Below are positions 35,339 through 43,980 of a stretch of DNA of 64,000 nt, piece after piece; the stretch's first letter is position 1, and each line of letters starts with the position of its first letter. The DNA lies in assembly GCA_038323835.1 (NCBI GenBank), contig JBBQHI010000002.1, forward strand, positions 124,001 to 188,000. The letters run 5' to 3'. The notes below the pieces were generated by a model. It was not told where the DNA came from and did no database searches. It saw only the letters and a list, made by a program, of their open reading frames with translations. The stretch comes from JACVRW01 sp038323835 (lineage in GTDB: Bacteria > Actinomycetota > Thermoleophilia > Solirubrobacterales > Thermoleophilaceae). A program made the translations under genes and the position numbers.

Positions 35339-36529
35339 CTAGGCCCCAGGGACGAGGTTCATCAGCGCGTCGTCGATCCCGAGCGGGCGGTTGCGCACGA
35401 ACGCCACCTGCGCCCCCTCGGCGAGGGCGCGCCGGGCCACCGTGTCGATCGCGGCCGCCTTCAGCTCGGTCAAGTACACCTCGCAGCCGGCGGCCGCGGC
35501 GCGGTCGAGGTCTTCGGCCAGGGCCGGGCGCCGGGCCAGGTTGGTGGAGACGAGCGCCGGCTCCACCCCCTCGCATGACGTGGCGCCGGTGGTGAAGAGG
35601 GCCACGCGCGCGCCCTCCGGAAGCAGCTCGGCCGGCTCGGGGCGCAGGCGCAACGGAAGCGCGCCCGGCGGCGCGGCGGCGCCCTCCGCGGCAAGCACGA
35701 GGTCGGCCCTCAGCAGCCGGTACTCGGCCATCGGCTCGGCCGGGCCCGCTCCCACGACGCACACGGTGCGATCCACCTCCACGGGCGGGATGCAGGATCC
35801 CGAGCCCTCGAAGACGATCGTGCCGGGATCCATCGCTGCGGCCATCGCGGCCCCCTCCACCACGTTCGACTGCGCCGGCTCACCCGCCAGCCCGCCCCCC
35901 ACGCGGCGGCACCCGACCGTGGGCACGCCGGCCAGGGCTGCGTCCTCCAGGTAGTCGGAGGCCGCGTGCTCGCCGCGGGAGTCGATGTCGAGCAGCTCGA
36001 TCAGGCCTATCCCCGCCCGGGCGGTGCGCGGCTCCGGCGGTCCGCCCCGTCCCATGCACACGAGCACCGGATTGGCTCCCGCCTCGCGCATCAGCTCGGC
36101 CCAGCGGCAGGCCACCGCCGTCTTGCCCGTGCGCTTGCCGGTGCCGATCACGGCGAGCTTCGGGGCGGGCGAGTCCACCCGCGCGTAGGCCGGCGGGGTG
36201 AGCCGCAGGCCGGGGGCCTCGTAAGCGAGGCCCAGGTGCAGCGCCAGCGCGGCCAGCCCGAGCTTGCCCGACGCAGTGAGCACCGGCTCGTCCGCGAGAT
36301 CCACCACCACCGCGGCGGCGGATGCCAGCCGCGGGAGCGTACTGTGGGGCTCCACCTCGACCGGCCGACCGTAGTGCTCCTCGAGCGAGCCGCCCGCGAG
36401 CTTCTCCTCGCCGCCGCAGAACACCACGGCGGCCAGGCCGCGTTCGGCATCGAGGCGATCGAGGGCGTCGCGGACGGCGGAGGGGTGATGCTCCCCGTCG
36501 ATCAGCGCGATGGCCGGGCCGTCAGCCGT
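35339..36529 (-). CDS. Cyclic 2,3-diphosphoglycerate synthetase, with non-canonical start
   Basis: ATP-dependent closure of 2,3-bisphosphoglycerate to cyclic 2,3-DPG, known as a thermoprotectant in some methanogens. P-loop VIGTGKRTGKTAVACRW; also VVFCGGEEKL near the N-terminus, VCMGRGGPPEP, ASDYLEDAALAGVPTVGCRR and FEGSGSCIPP. The first ordinary start is GTG 36427 (362 residues), but upstream in frame lies well-formed family sequence (AIALIDGEHHPSAVRDALD). There is no ATG, GTG or TTG before an in-frame stop. An ACG at 36529, seven bases after GGGGGAG and overlapping the upstream gene by 8 bp, gives the full N-terminus, so I extend to it. ATC or CTG at 36511 or 36505 are alternatives. Confidence 0.8.
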   Translation of the reverse strand, partial: TADGPAIALIDGEHHPSAVRDALDRLDAERGLAAVVFCGGEEKLAGGSLEEHYGRPVEVEPHSTLPRLASAAAVVVDLADEPVLTASGKLGLAALALHLGLAYEAPGLRLTPPAYARVDSPAPKLAVIGTGKRTGKTAVACRWAELMREAGANPVLVCMGRGGPPEPRTARAGIGLIELLDIDSRGEHAASDYLEDAALAGVPTVGCRRVGGGLAGEPAQSNVVEGAAMAAAMDPGTIVFEGSGSCIPPVEVDRTVCVVGAGPAEPMAEYRLLRADLVLAAEGAAAPPGALPLRLRPEPAELLPEGARVALFTTGATSCEGVEPALVSTNLARRPALAEDLDRAAAAGCEVYLTELKAAAIDTVARRALAEGAQVAFVRNRPLGIDDALMNLVPGA

Positions 36530-37310
36530 GCGCCGTCTCCCCCAGCAGCGACGCGCCCTTCTCGTACTCGAACGTCCGCGGGTCGAAGGAGAGGATCATG
36601 TCGCCCTCCTGGGAGGGGGACTTGCGCACAACGCGGACGCGCTCGTGGGAGGCCTCGATCACCATGTAGCAGGGCTTCGTCTTGCCCCGCAGCCGGGTGG
36701 TGGACACGGTGCCGGCGTTCACCACGAACAGGTCCTCAAGCCGCCAGGCGTAGGGGACGTGCTTGTGCCCAGAGAGCACCAGGTGCACGTCGGCGTGCTG
36801 GAGCGTCTCCAGGGTGTCGCCGGCGTCGTGCACCACGTTCCGCTCCCGCCCCGTGCCCGGGACCGGCAGCAGGTGGTGGTGCAGCACGAACACCCGAAGG
36901 AAGGCCTCGTGCGCCGCGAAGCGCTCGCGGATCCAGCCGTAGCGCCCGCGTCCGATCACCCCGTTGTCGAGGTCGGGCTCGGTGGAGTCCACGGCCACGA
37001 TCGACACGCCGCCGGCATGCATCTCCGAGCGGCGCTCGCCGAACAGCTCCTCGAAGTGCACATAGCCGACGTTGCGCGAGTCGTGGTTGCCGGGGATCAC
37101 AATCATGCGCTCGCAGTCCAGCCGAGCCAGGTACTCGGCGGCCAGCTCGTACTCGCCGCGGAAGCCGTCGTTGGTGAGGTCGCCGGACACCACCACCACG
37201 TCGGGGGCCAGCTCGTTCACCTCGTCGATCGCCTGGTCGAGCCACTCGGGCACGAAGTGGGGTGAGCCGCAGTGGAGGTCGGAGAGCTGGGCGATCGTGA
37301 ACGAGCTCAC
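36522..37310 (-). CDS. Calcineurin-like metallophosphoesterase
   Basis: About 262 residues. All metal-site blocks are present: AQLSDLHCGSPHF, VVVSGDLTNDG, IVIPGNHDSRN, VFVLHHHLLPVP and LVLSGHKHVPYAW. Similar to the cpdA/Icc-like class of phosphodiesterases; the substrate is unknown (cyclic nucleotides or other phosphodiesters). The GTG at 37310 overlaps the folP stop as GTGA. It lies directly upstream of the cyclic-DPG synthetase gene, so hydrolysis of a cyclic phosphate is an attractive idea but not shown. Confidence 0.9.
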   Translation of the reverse strand: MSSFTIAQLSDLHCGSPHFVPEWLDQAIDEVNELAPDVVVVSGDLTNDGFRGEYELAAEYLARLDCERMIVIPGNHDSRNVGYVHFEELFGERRSEMHAGGVSIVAVDSTEPDLDNGVIGRGRYGWIRERFAAHEAFLRVFVLHHHLLPVPGTGRERNVVHDAGDTLETLQHADVHLVLSGHKHVPYAWRLEDLFVVNAGTVSTTRLRGKTKPCYMVIEASHERVRVVRKSPSQEGDMILSFDPRTFEYEKGASLLGETAHG

Positions 37311-38203
37311 GCCCCGAGCACCTCGGGCTCGCGCCGGAGCTCCTCGGCCAGGCGCAGCTCCGGCGGCACCTCGCGCTCGCCCCGCAGCGCGGCGCGGACG
37401 CTCAGATAGTCGCGCGCGGCGGCCACGTCGTGCACGCGCAGGATCGAGCCGCCGCCGTCCACCACGCACCCCACCGCGGCCAGCGTGCCCGCCAGCCGGG
37501 CGGCGGGGGCACGGCCGGTGATGGCCCCGATGAAGTCCTTGCGCGACAGGGCCAGCAGCAGCGGCCGCCCCAGCGCGCGCACCTCGGCCAGCCTCCTGAG
37601 GACGGCGACCGACTCGGCCGGGGTCTTGGCCAGGTCGACGCCCGGGTCCAGGACGAGGCGGTCCTCCCCCACCCCGCGAGCCCGGGCCTCCGCCACCCGC
37701 TCGGAGAGCAGCCCCACCACGTCGCCCACCAAGTCGTCGTAGTCCGGATAGCCCCGCACCTTCGGGGGCGTGCGCGTGTGAGTGACCACCAGAGCGGCGC
37801 CCGCCTCGGCGCACGCGTCGGCCACGAGCGGCTCGGTGAGCCCGCTCACGTCGTTGATCATCTGGGCCCCGGCCCCGAGCGCCGCCCGCGCCACCTCGGC
37901 GCGCCAGGTGTCCACCGAGACCGAGAACCCGGCCCCGGAAAGCCTCTCCACCAGCGGGATCACCCGGGCGATCTCCTCCGCCACCGGCACCACCGGGCGA
38001 TCGGTGCGCCCGGACTCGCCGCCCACGTCGATCAGCTCGGCTCCCTCGTCGGCGAGCTGCGCGGCCCGCTCGGCCAGTTCGTCCACGCTCTTGGGACGCT
38101 GGACGTCCGAGAAAGAGTCGGGCGTTGCGTTCACGATGCCCATGAGCACCGGCTCTCCCAGCTCGAGCACCCGCCCGCGCAGGACCAGCGGCCCGGTGCT
38201 CAC
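37307..38203 (-). CDS. folP: FolP: dihydropteroate synthase
   Basis: Condenses p-aminobenzoate with hydroxymethyl-dihydropterin diphosphate in folate synthesis. TIM barrel with LMGIVNATPDSFSDV (residues about 20-34), LIDVGGESGRTDR, SVDTWRAEVARAAL, MINDVSGL, VVTHTRTPPKVRG (the usual HMxG is altered to HTRT), LDPGVDLAKTP and LSRKDFIGAITGR, and a final RVHD. 298 residues, GTG start. The altered THMRG-like motif suggests a divergent enzyme, but the remaining pterin-site residues look intact. No other fol genes are adjacent. Confidence 0.9.
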   Translation of the reverse strand: MSTGPLVLRGRVLELGEPVLMGIVNATPDSFSDVQRPKSVDELAERAAQLADEGAELIDVGGESGRTDRPVVPVAEEIARVIPLVERLSGAGFSVSVDTWRAEVARAALGAGAQMINDVSGLTEPLVADACAEAGAALVVTHTRTPPKVRGYPDYDDLVGDVVGLLSERVAEARARGVGEDRLVLDPGVDLAKTPAESVAVLRRLAEVRALGRPLLLALSRKDFIGAITGRAPAARLAGTLAAVGCVVDGGGSILRVHDVAAARDYLSVRAALRGEREVPPELRLAEELRREPEVLGA

Positions 38204-39924
38204 GCCGCCTCCTCGGGCGCGGCCCCCGGCTGCGCGATCGGCTTGGGCGCCACGTCCGGGACCAGTTGGGTGGCCGGCGTGGCCGGGGCGTCACCCGCCA
38301 GGCCCTCCGCCTGCGCCACGCCGCACCACTCGTCGAGCTCGTCCTGGTATCGCGCGTCGTCCCAGTGAAGCTCCCGGGCCAGCGCCCGCGCGACCCGCCC
38401 CGTGCCCTCGGACCCCGGTGCGCTGAGCGCCTTTCCGTCCAGCAGCCCGAGCCGGGTGCGCCGGAGCATCACGTCGGCGAGCGTCAGCGCCTGCTCGCGG
38501 CGGGCGGAGAACGTGGCCTCGGCCACCAGATCGGGAAGGGCCGGACTGACGCGCTCGGCCAGCGACGGGTCCTCGGCGGCCACCTCCATCACCTCCACGG
38601 CTGCGTGCCCGTAGCGACTCGCCAGGTGGATGCGGCTGCGCTCGTCCACGCCCTCGACCTGCGGGAGCTCGGCCACGTCGATCGGCAGGCCGATCGGGAT
38701 CTCGTGGGTGCGGCACCCGGCCTCGCGGCCCTCCCTTTCCACCAACCGGTCCACGGCCATCTTGGCCATGCGCCGCCAGGTGGTGAGCTTGCCGCCGGTG
38801 ATCGTCACGAGCCCGGAGCTCGTCTCGTACAGCTCGGCCTTGCGCGAGATGTCCACCGACTTCTTCGGATCCCCGGTGGAGATCAGCGGCCGCACGCCGG
38901 CGTAGGCGCCGGCCAGGTCGCTCGCACTCAGCGAGGTGCGGAAGAACTCGTTCACCGCGTGGAGGAGGTAGCTCACGTCGTCGCCCGAGGCCGCGACGTG
39001 CTCGAGGTCGCCCTCGTAGTCATTGTCTGTGGTGCCGATGAGCGTCCGGCCGAGCCAGGGCAGCACGAAGACGGTGCGCCCGCCGCCCGCCGGCGCGATC
39101 ACGCCGGTCGCGCCGACATCCAGAGCCCCGCCCGGGAGGATCACGTGAGTGCCGCGGCTGGGGCGAATGCGTGGCACCTCCTCCTCGGCGTAGAGCTCGT
39201 CCGGGCGCAGCCTGTCCGCCCACACGCCGGTGGCGTTCACGACGTTCGTGGCCGCGACCTCGACGCGCCCGCCGCTCACCGTGTCGCGCACCAGAACGCC
39301 GGCCGCCCGCCCGTTGCGCTCCACCAAGCCCTCCACGTCGCAACCCCGAGCCAGCACCGCGCCGTAGCGCTCGGCCTCGCCCAGGATGCTGAGCACCAGC
39401 CGCACATCGTCGGTCTGGCAGTCGTAGAAGAGGTAGGCCGCGGTGGGCTCACGATCGGCCAGGGAGGGCACCATGCGTACCGCCTCGGCGCCATCGATGG
39501 TCCGGTGGCGAGCGGGGCTCCACTCCTCGCCCTCGTCGCGGCCGCGGCGCCAGCTCATCGCGTCGTACATGTTCAGCCCCACCCCCATCAGGCGGTCGGG
39601 GCGCTTGCCGCCGAAGCTCGGCACCAGAAGCGGCAGCGGCTTCACCAGATGCGGGGCCAGCTTCACCATCAGCGAGCGCTCGAGCAATGCCTCCCGGACC
39701 AGGCCGAGGTCGAAGTTCTGGAGGTACCGCAGGCCGCCGTGCACCAGCTTGGACGAGCGGCTGGAGGTGCCGGCGGCGAAGTCGTTGCGCTCCACGAGGG
39801 CCACGCTGTACCCGCGCGAGGCGGCGTCGAGCGCCACCCCGGCACCCGTGATCCCGCCGCCGACCACCACCACGTCGAAGGTCTCGCGCTCCATCGTGGC
39901 CAGGGCGTCCTCGCGCGGGATCAT
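38200..39924 (-). CDS. glpD: GlpD: FAD-dependent glycerol-3-phosphate dehydrogenase
   Basis: Membrane-associated flavoenzyme that oxidises glycerol-3-P to DHAP and feeds the quinone pool. 574 residues. FAD dinucleotide fold FDVVVVGGGITGAGVALDAA near residue 17, then RNDFAAGTSSRSSKLVHGGL (the typical GTSS-KLVHGGLRYL block), VNATGVWAD, RGTHVILPGG, TIGTTDNDYEG-like LIGTTDNDYEG and GGKLTTWRRMA. The C-terminal DAO_C helical domain is present (MLRRTRLGLLDG). The ATG at 39924 overlaps the nitroreductase stop as ATGA. Confidence 0.95.
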   Translation of the reverse strand: MIPREDALATMERETFDVVVVGGGITGAGVALDAASRGYSVALVERNDFAAGTSSRSSKLVHGGLRYLQNFDLGLVREALLERSLMVKLAPHLVKPLPLLVPSFGGKRPDRLMGVGLNMYDAMSWRRGRDEGEEWSPARHRTIDGAEAVRMVPSLADREPTAAYLFYDCQTDDVRLVLSILGEAERYGAVLARGCDVEGLVERNGRAAGVLVRDTVSGGRVEVAATNVVNATGVWADRLRPDELYAEEEVPRIRPSRGTHVILPGGALDVGATGVIAPAGGGRTVFVLPWLGRTLIGTTDNDYEGDLEHVAASGDDVSYLLHAVNEFFRTSLSASDLAGAYAGVRPLISTGDPKKSVDISRKAELYETSSGLVTITGGKLTTWRRMAKMAVDRLVEREGREAGCRTHEIPIGLPIDVAELPQVEGVDERSRIHLASRYGHAAVEVMEVAAEDPSLAERVSPALPDLVAEATFSARREQALTLADVMLRRTRLGLLDGKALSAPGSEGTGRVARALARELHWDDARYQDELDEWCGVAQAEGLAGDAPATPATQLVPDVAPKPIAQPGAAPEEAA

Positions 39925-40430
39925 GGGAGCCAGCTCACGAAGTCGTTGGTGCCGAGCCGGGGCGGCGGCTCCTTCTCCTGGCGCGGCGGGCCGAGGTGCA
40001 GAAGGCCGATGATCCGCTCGCCGCCGGGCACGCCCACCGCCGCACGACCCTCCGGGGAGCGCAGCACTGCCGGGGTGCGCCAGTAGCCCGCCAGCCCGCG
40101 ACCGTGGGCGGCCACGAGCACGATGTAGCTGGCCACGGCGGCGGCGCACAGGTCCTCCTCGTCCTGCACCGGGTCCTCGCTCCCCACCACCGAAGCCACC
40201 ACGAGGGTGGGCGCGCGGTCGAGCTTGGCGGCCGCCTCCGGGCCGGCGGCCTCCTTCAGCCGCTCGAGCGCCTCGGGCCCGAGGACGCGGAAGCGCCAGG
40301 GGTTGGTGAGGTTGTGGTTCGGGGCCCAGCGGGCGAGCTCGAGCAGCTCGTCCAGCGTCTCCCGCGGCACCGGATCGGCGCCGTACGCCTTGTGCGTGCG
40401 CCGGGTGCGGATCGCCTCTTCCACGTCCAC
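39921..40430 (-). CDS. Nitroreductase-family FMN protein
   Basis: About 169 residues of the small RutE/HadB-like nitroreductase group. VEEAIRTRRTHKAYG, then WAPNHNLTNPWRFRVL (FMN and dimer contacts), AAAVASYIVLVAAHGRGLAGYW and GLLHLGPP. Probably a homodimeric FMN/NAD(P)H reductase. I use GTG 40430; a TTG at 40469 would add 13 non-conserved residues. It precedes glpD in an operon-like run but the functional tie is unclear. Confidence 0.87.
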   Translation of the reverse strand: MDVEEAIRTRRTHKAYGADPVPRETLDELLELARWAPNHNLTNPWRFRVLGPEALERLKEAAGPEAAAKLDRAPTLVVASVVGSEDPVQDEEDLCAAAVASYIVLVAAHGRGLAGYWRTPAVLRSPEGRAAVGVPGGERIIGLLHLGPPRQEKEPPPRLGTNDFVSWLP

Positions 40431-40491
40431 GGCTTCGACGCTACCGGATAGGTTGCCCGCGACTCGCAATCAAACAGGGAAGGGAGTGGTC

Positions 40492-41319
40492 ATGGCGGGC
40501 GGAACCGTGCTGGTCACCGGGGCATCGACCGGAATCGGGGAGGCCACGGCGCGCCATCTCGGCGACCTCGGATTCGACGTGGTGGCCGGCGTGCGGCGCG
40601 ACGAGGATGCCGAGCGGCTGCGCGCCACGGGCGTGGGCGCGGTGAAGCTGGACGTAACCGATCCCGGGCAGATCGAGGCGGTGCGCGCGGAGCTGGGCGA
40701 ACGTCCGCTCGCCGGCCTCGTGAACAACGCGGGCATCGCGGTGGCCGCCCCGCTGGAGTTCATCCCGATCGATCGCCTGCGCCAGCAGCTCGAGGTGAAC
40801 CTCGTGGGACAGGTGGCCGTGACCCAGGCCATGCTGCCGGCCCTGCGCCGGGCCCGCGGACGGATCGTGAACGTCTCCTCGATCGGGGGCCGGATGGCGT
40901 TGCCGCTGGCGGGGCCCTACGCGGCCTCCAAGTTCGGGCTCGAGGCGGTGAGCGACTCGCTGCGGCGCGAGGTGCGCCAGTTCGGTGTGAACGTGATCGT
41001 GATCGAGCCCGGCGGAGTGAAGACCCCGATCTGGGGAAAGGGCAGCGCCATGGCCGACGAGATGCTCGCCGACATGCCCGCCGAGGGCGAGCGGCTCTAC
41101 GGGGGCATGATGTCCGCGCTCCGCAAGCAGACCGTGAAGATCTCCGAGGAGACGGGATCGGAGCCGCGCGAGGTGGCCGAGGCGATCGGCATGGCGATGA
41201 CCAAGAGCCGACCGCGGGCGCGCTATGTGGTGGGCCGCGACGCGAAGGTGCAGGCGCAGCTGGCCAAGCTGGTGCCCGCCCGCCTGATGGACCGCCTGAT
41301 CGGGACGCAGCTGCGCTAG
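40492..41319 (+). CDS. Classical SDR oxidoreductase
   Basis: 275 residues. NAD(P) loop VLVTGASTGIGEATARHLG, GLVNNAGIAVAAPLE, catalytic Ser in NVSSIGGRMAL, YAASKFGLEAVSDSLRRE (YxxxK intact) and IEPGGVKTPIW. Resembles the retinol/17-beta-hydroxysteroid dehydrogenase-like bacterial group; substrate unknown. GGGAG lies 5-9 bp before the ATG. The stop shares CTAG with the convergent gene at 41316. Confidence 0.92.
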   Translation: MAGGTVLVTGASTGIGEATARHLGDLGFDVVAGVRRDEDAERLRATGVGAVKLDVTDPGQIEAVRAELGERPLAGLVNNAGIAVAAPLEFIPIDRLRQQLEVNLVGQVAVTQAMLPALRRARGRIVNVSSIGGRMALPLAGPYAASKFGLEAVSDSLRREVRQFGVNVIVIEPGGVKTPIWGKGSAMADEMLADMPAEGERLYGGMMSALRKQTVKISEETGSEPREVAEAIGMAMTKSRPRARYVVGRDAKVQAQLAKLVPARLMDRLIGTQLR

Positions 41320-42092
41320 CGATAGACCGGGTCGGGCGACCCGGGGTCGATACGCCCCAGGAATCGCTCGACCGCCGAGAGCCCCACGCGCTGAAGGCCG
41401 GGGCCGAGGCTCACCCGGGCCACCCCCAGGGCTCGTAGCTCCGGGAGCGGCGGCGAGCCCGGCCGCACGAGGAAGTTCACCGCGCCGCCGACCGCGGACA
41501 CGAAGGCCTCCACGTCGGCCGGCTCGGCCAGGGCGATCGGGTACACGCAGTCGGCTCCGGCCGCGCGGTAGAGACCACCGCGGCGGATGGCCTCGTCGAG
41601 CCAGCCATCGTCCTCTCCCTCCGGGCGCACGTCCACGCGCGCGTTCAGAACCACGTCCACACCCGCCGCACGACCCGCGGCCTTCACCGCGGCGTGGCGC
41701 TCGGCCCGGGCCTCGGCGTCCACCAGCCCGCCGTTCACGTGGTCGGTGTCCTCGAGGTTGAGGCCGACGGCGCCGGCACCCAGCAGCGCCTCCACGAGCT
41801 GTTCGGGCTCCAGGCCGTAGCCCGCCTCGAGATCGGCGGTGACGGGCAGGTCCGCGGCGGCGGCCACGCGGGCCACGGCGCCGAGCATCTCGGCCGGCGG
41901 GATGGAGTTGTCGTCCTGGTGCCCGAGCGAGGCGGTGATGGCCGCGCTGGCGGTGGCGAGGACCGGGAATCCCGCGTCCGCCACCACCCGCGCGGAGGCC
42001 GCATCCCACACGTTCGGCAGCACGAGCAGCTCGTCCGCGCGGTGGAGCTCACGCAGCCGCCCCGCGTGGATGGAAAGGTGCTCGGGATCCAT
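41316..42092 (-). CDS. Isocitrate lyase/PEP mutase superfamily protein
   Basis: 258 residues. TIM-barrel fold of the ICL/PEPM group: LPNVWDAASARVVADAGFPV, DLEAGYG with metal-binding Asp (VTADLEAGYG), GLNLEDTDH, VVLNARVDV and RAAGADCVYPIAL. It lacks the KKCGH loop of isocitrate lyase. Closest in pattern to the oxaloacetate/2-methylisocitrate-lyase-like or carboxyvinyl-carboxyphosphonate mutase-like proteins; reaction unknown. Its 5' end is 116 bp from the MFS-independent 42.1 kb operon and it lies just downstream of that operon on the same strand. Confidence 0.88.
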   Translation of the reverse strand: MDPEHLSIHAGRLRELHRADELLVLPNVWDAASARVVADAGFPVLATASAAITASLGHQDDNSIPPAEMLGAVARVAAAADLPVTADLEAGYGLEPEQLVEALLGAGAVGLNLEDTDHVNGGLVDAEARAERHAAVKAAGRAAGVDVVLNARVDVRPEGEDDGWLDEAIRRGGLYRAAGADCVYPIALAEPADVEAFVSAVGGAVNFLVRPGSPPLPELRALGVARVSLGPGLQRVGLSAVERFLGRIDPGSPDPVYR

Positions 42093-42105
42093 CGCCGGTA
42101 CTCAA

Positions 42106-43980
42106 TCACCCCACGGGGCGCCGGGCAAAGCGCAACAGGCGACGCCGGAAGAGCACGAGCAGGCCCACCACCAGGGCCGCCCCGCCGGCCAGCAGCCACG
42201 GGGACACGCCGTCGCTCGCCGCGGCCGGCGGGGACCGGTCGAGCTTCAGCCTCGTGGGGCGGCCGGCGTGGGTACCGAGGCTCGCCGGAGGGGAGCCGTC
42301 TGCGCCCGTGCCGCCGCCGTCCTGGGCCGAAGGGGCATCGCCGCCGTGCTTCTTCCCCGGCGTGGCCGTGGGCGCCGACGCCCCGCCCCCACCACCACCG
42401 CCGGCGGGCGCGGCGCCCTTGACCGGAGCGGCCGACTCCGCGCTCTTCGGCCTGGGCTCCAGCGCCGCCGTGGCCACCGGCAGCGGAGCGCGGCGGAACG
42501 CCAGCAGCGCCTGGGCGGTGACCCACACCGGGGTCTGGGCGCTCGAACCCGAGTAGGACACGCTGCCATCCGCGCGCTGGAGGCCGCGGATGTAGGCGAG
42601 CGCGCGGCTGACCGAGCCCGAAGCGGCGCCCACCGCCACCAGGCCCTGCACGGCGTACGAGGTGGATTGGGTGTTGGAGCCCGCGCCCGCCATCTGGCCG
42701 AAGCCGCCGTCGCCGTTTTGGTGGGCGCGGAGCCAGGCCACGGCCCTGCGCACCGCGCCGCCGCGGGAACGGCCGGTCACGGCGAGGGCCTGGAGCGCGG
42801 CTCCGGTCATGTCGGCGTCGCTCTGGGCGGAGCGGGCCACGCCGAACCCGCCGTCCGCGTTGTTGGAGGCCGCGAGCCAGGCGATCGTGCCCGCCCCCGC
42901 GCTCTGGCGCGCAGCGCGCAGCGCGAGCACCCCGAATGCCGTGTAGCTGACGTATCCGCCGATCGACCCGTCGCCGCGGCGGTGCCCGCGCAACTCCGCC
43001 GCCAGGTCCCGCCCGGCGAAGCGCGACGGGGAGAGCCCGGCGGCGCGAAGCACCATCACCGTGCGCTCCACCTCGCCGATGTCATGCTCGGAGCGCTGGG
43101 CCCGCCGGATGTAGGCGGCCAGCGACTTCCCGTGGCCCCGGCGCACGTTACGGGGATTGCGGTCGGCGGCGGCGAGCCCCAGGGCCGCCCAGCCGCTGAA
43201 GAGCGCGTTCGAGTCGTAACCGGGGCCGCTGCCGAAGCCGCCGTCGCGGTTCTGGGCCTTCAGCAGGTAGCTCTCCGCCCGGCCCGCCGGCGACGCCGCC
43301 ATGGCCTGGGACGAGAGGGCGAGCACCGCCACCACGGCCAGCACCCCGGCGGCCGCCGCGGCCCCGGCCGGCGCCGGCCAGCGCACCTCGAAGCGACGGC
43401 GGTAGCGCTGCAGCGCCCGTACGAACGCGGGTCCGATCAGCAGCGAGAAGGCCACGTTGCCGATCGCGTGGGCCAGGTTGTAGGGGAGCGAGGTGGCCGA
43501 GATCGCCAGGTAGGAGTCCAGGTCCTGGCGCGCGGCGAGCGTCCACTGGTACAGGTCCATCCAGGCGCCGAAGGCGAGACCGGCGAACCCGCACACCGCG
43601 GCCAGCAGGAGCCGGCCCGGCTCGCGGCCCCGCAGGGCACGGGCCATCCCCGCGCCCATCACGCCCACCGCCCCCCAGGCCGCCATCTGCCAGACGGTCC
43701 AGGGTCCCTGCGAGAGGAAGACGTTCGACACCAGCGCGGTGACCGCCCCCACCGCGAACCCGGGCGCCGCACCGAGGGCGTAGCCCCCGAAGAGCACGAT
43801 GTCCGTGGTGGGCTTCACGTTGGGGATGGCCGCGAAGGCCAGCCGGCCCACCACCGCCAGCGCGGCCAGGGCGGCCACCAGGGCCAGCACCCGCGAGGAC
43901 GGCCGCTCGCGCTCGTACCAGGCCAGGCCCACGCCGACGGCCAGCGCGAGCAGCAGGAAGGAGGCCAGCGCCCAGCTCAT
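42106..43980 (-). CDS. ECF S-component-like membrane domain fused to an alpha/alpha-toroid repeat domain
   Basis: 624 residues. Residues about 1-215 are membrane helices with a conserved-looking NVKPTTDIVLFGGYALGAAP segment, as in ECF substrate-binding (S) components. After a further helix comes a domain (about 225-500) of squalene-cyclase/prenyltransferase-like repeats: AQNRDGGFGSGPGYD, NNADGGFGVARS, HQNGDGGFGQMAG, QRADGSVSYSG, each with downstream helices. No DxDD catalytic motif is seen. A Gly/Pro/Ala linker and a C-terminal helix (LLAGGAALVVGLLVLF) followed by RRRLLRFARR end it, so the toroid would lie outside, tethered at both ends. The ATG at 43980 overlaps the ATPase stop (ATGA). Last gene of the cobalamin-riboswitch operon; likely vitamin B12 uptake. 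Confidence 0.8.
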   Translation of the reverse strand: MSWALASFLLLALAVGVGLAWYERERPSSRVLALVAALAALAVVGRLAFAAIPNVKPTTDIVLFGGYALGAAPGFAVGAVTALVSNVFLSQGPWTVWQMAAWGAVGVMGAGMARALRGREPGRLLLAAVCGFAGLAFGAWMDLYQWTLAARQDLDSYLAISATSLPYNLAHAIGNVAFSLLIGPAFVRALQRYRRRFEVRWPAPAGAAAAAGVLAVVAVLALSSQAMAASPAGRAESYLLKAQNRDGGFGSGPGYDSNALFSGWAALGLAAADRNPRNVRRGHGKSLAAYIRRAQRSEHDIGEVERTVMVLRAAGLSPSRFAGRDLAAELRGHRRGDGSIGGYVSYTAFGVLALRAARQSAGAGTIAWLAASNNADGGFGVARSAQSDADMTGAALQALAVTGRSRGGAVRRAVAWLRAHQNGDGGFGQMAGAGSNTQSTSYAVQGLVAVGAASGSVSRALAYIRGLQRADGSVSYSGSSAQTPVWVTAQALLAFRRAPLPVATAALEPRPKSAESAAPVKGAAPAGGGGGGGASAPTATPGKKHGGDAPSAQDGGGTGADGSPPASLGTHAGRPTRLKLDRSPPAAASDGVSPWLLAGGAALVVGLLVLFRRRLLRFARRPVG

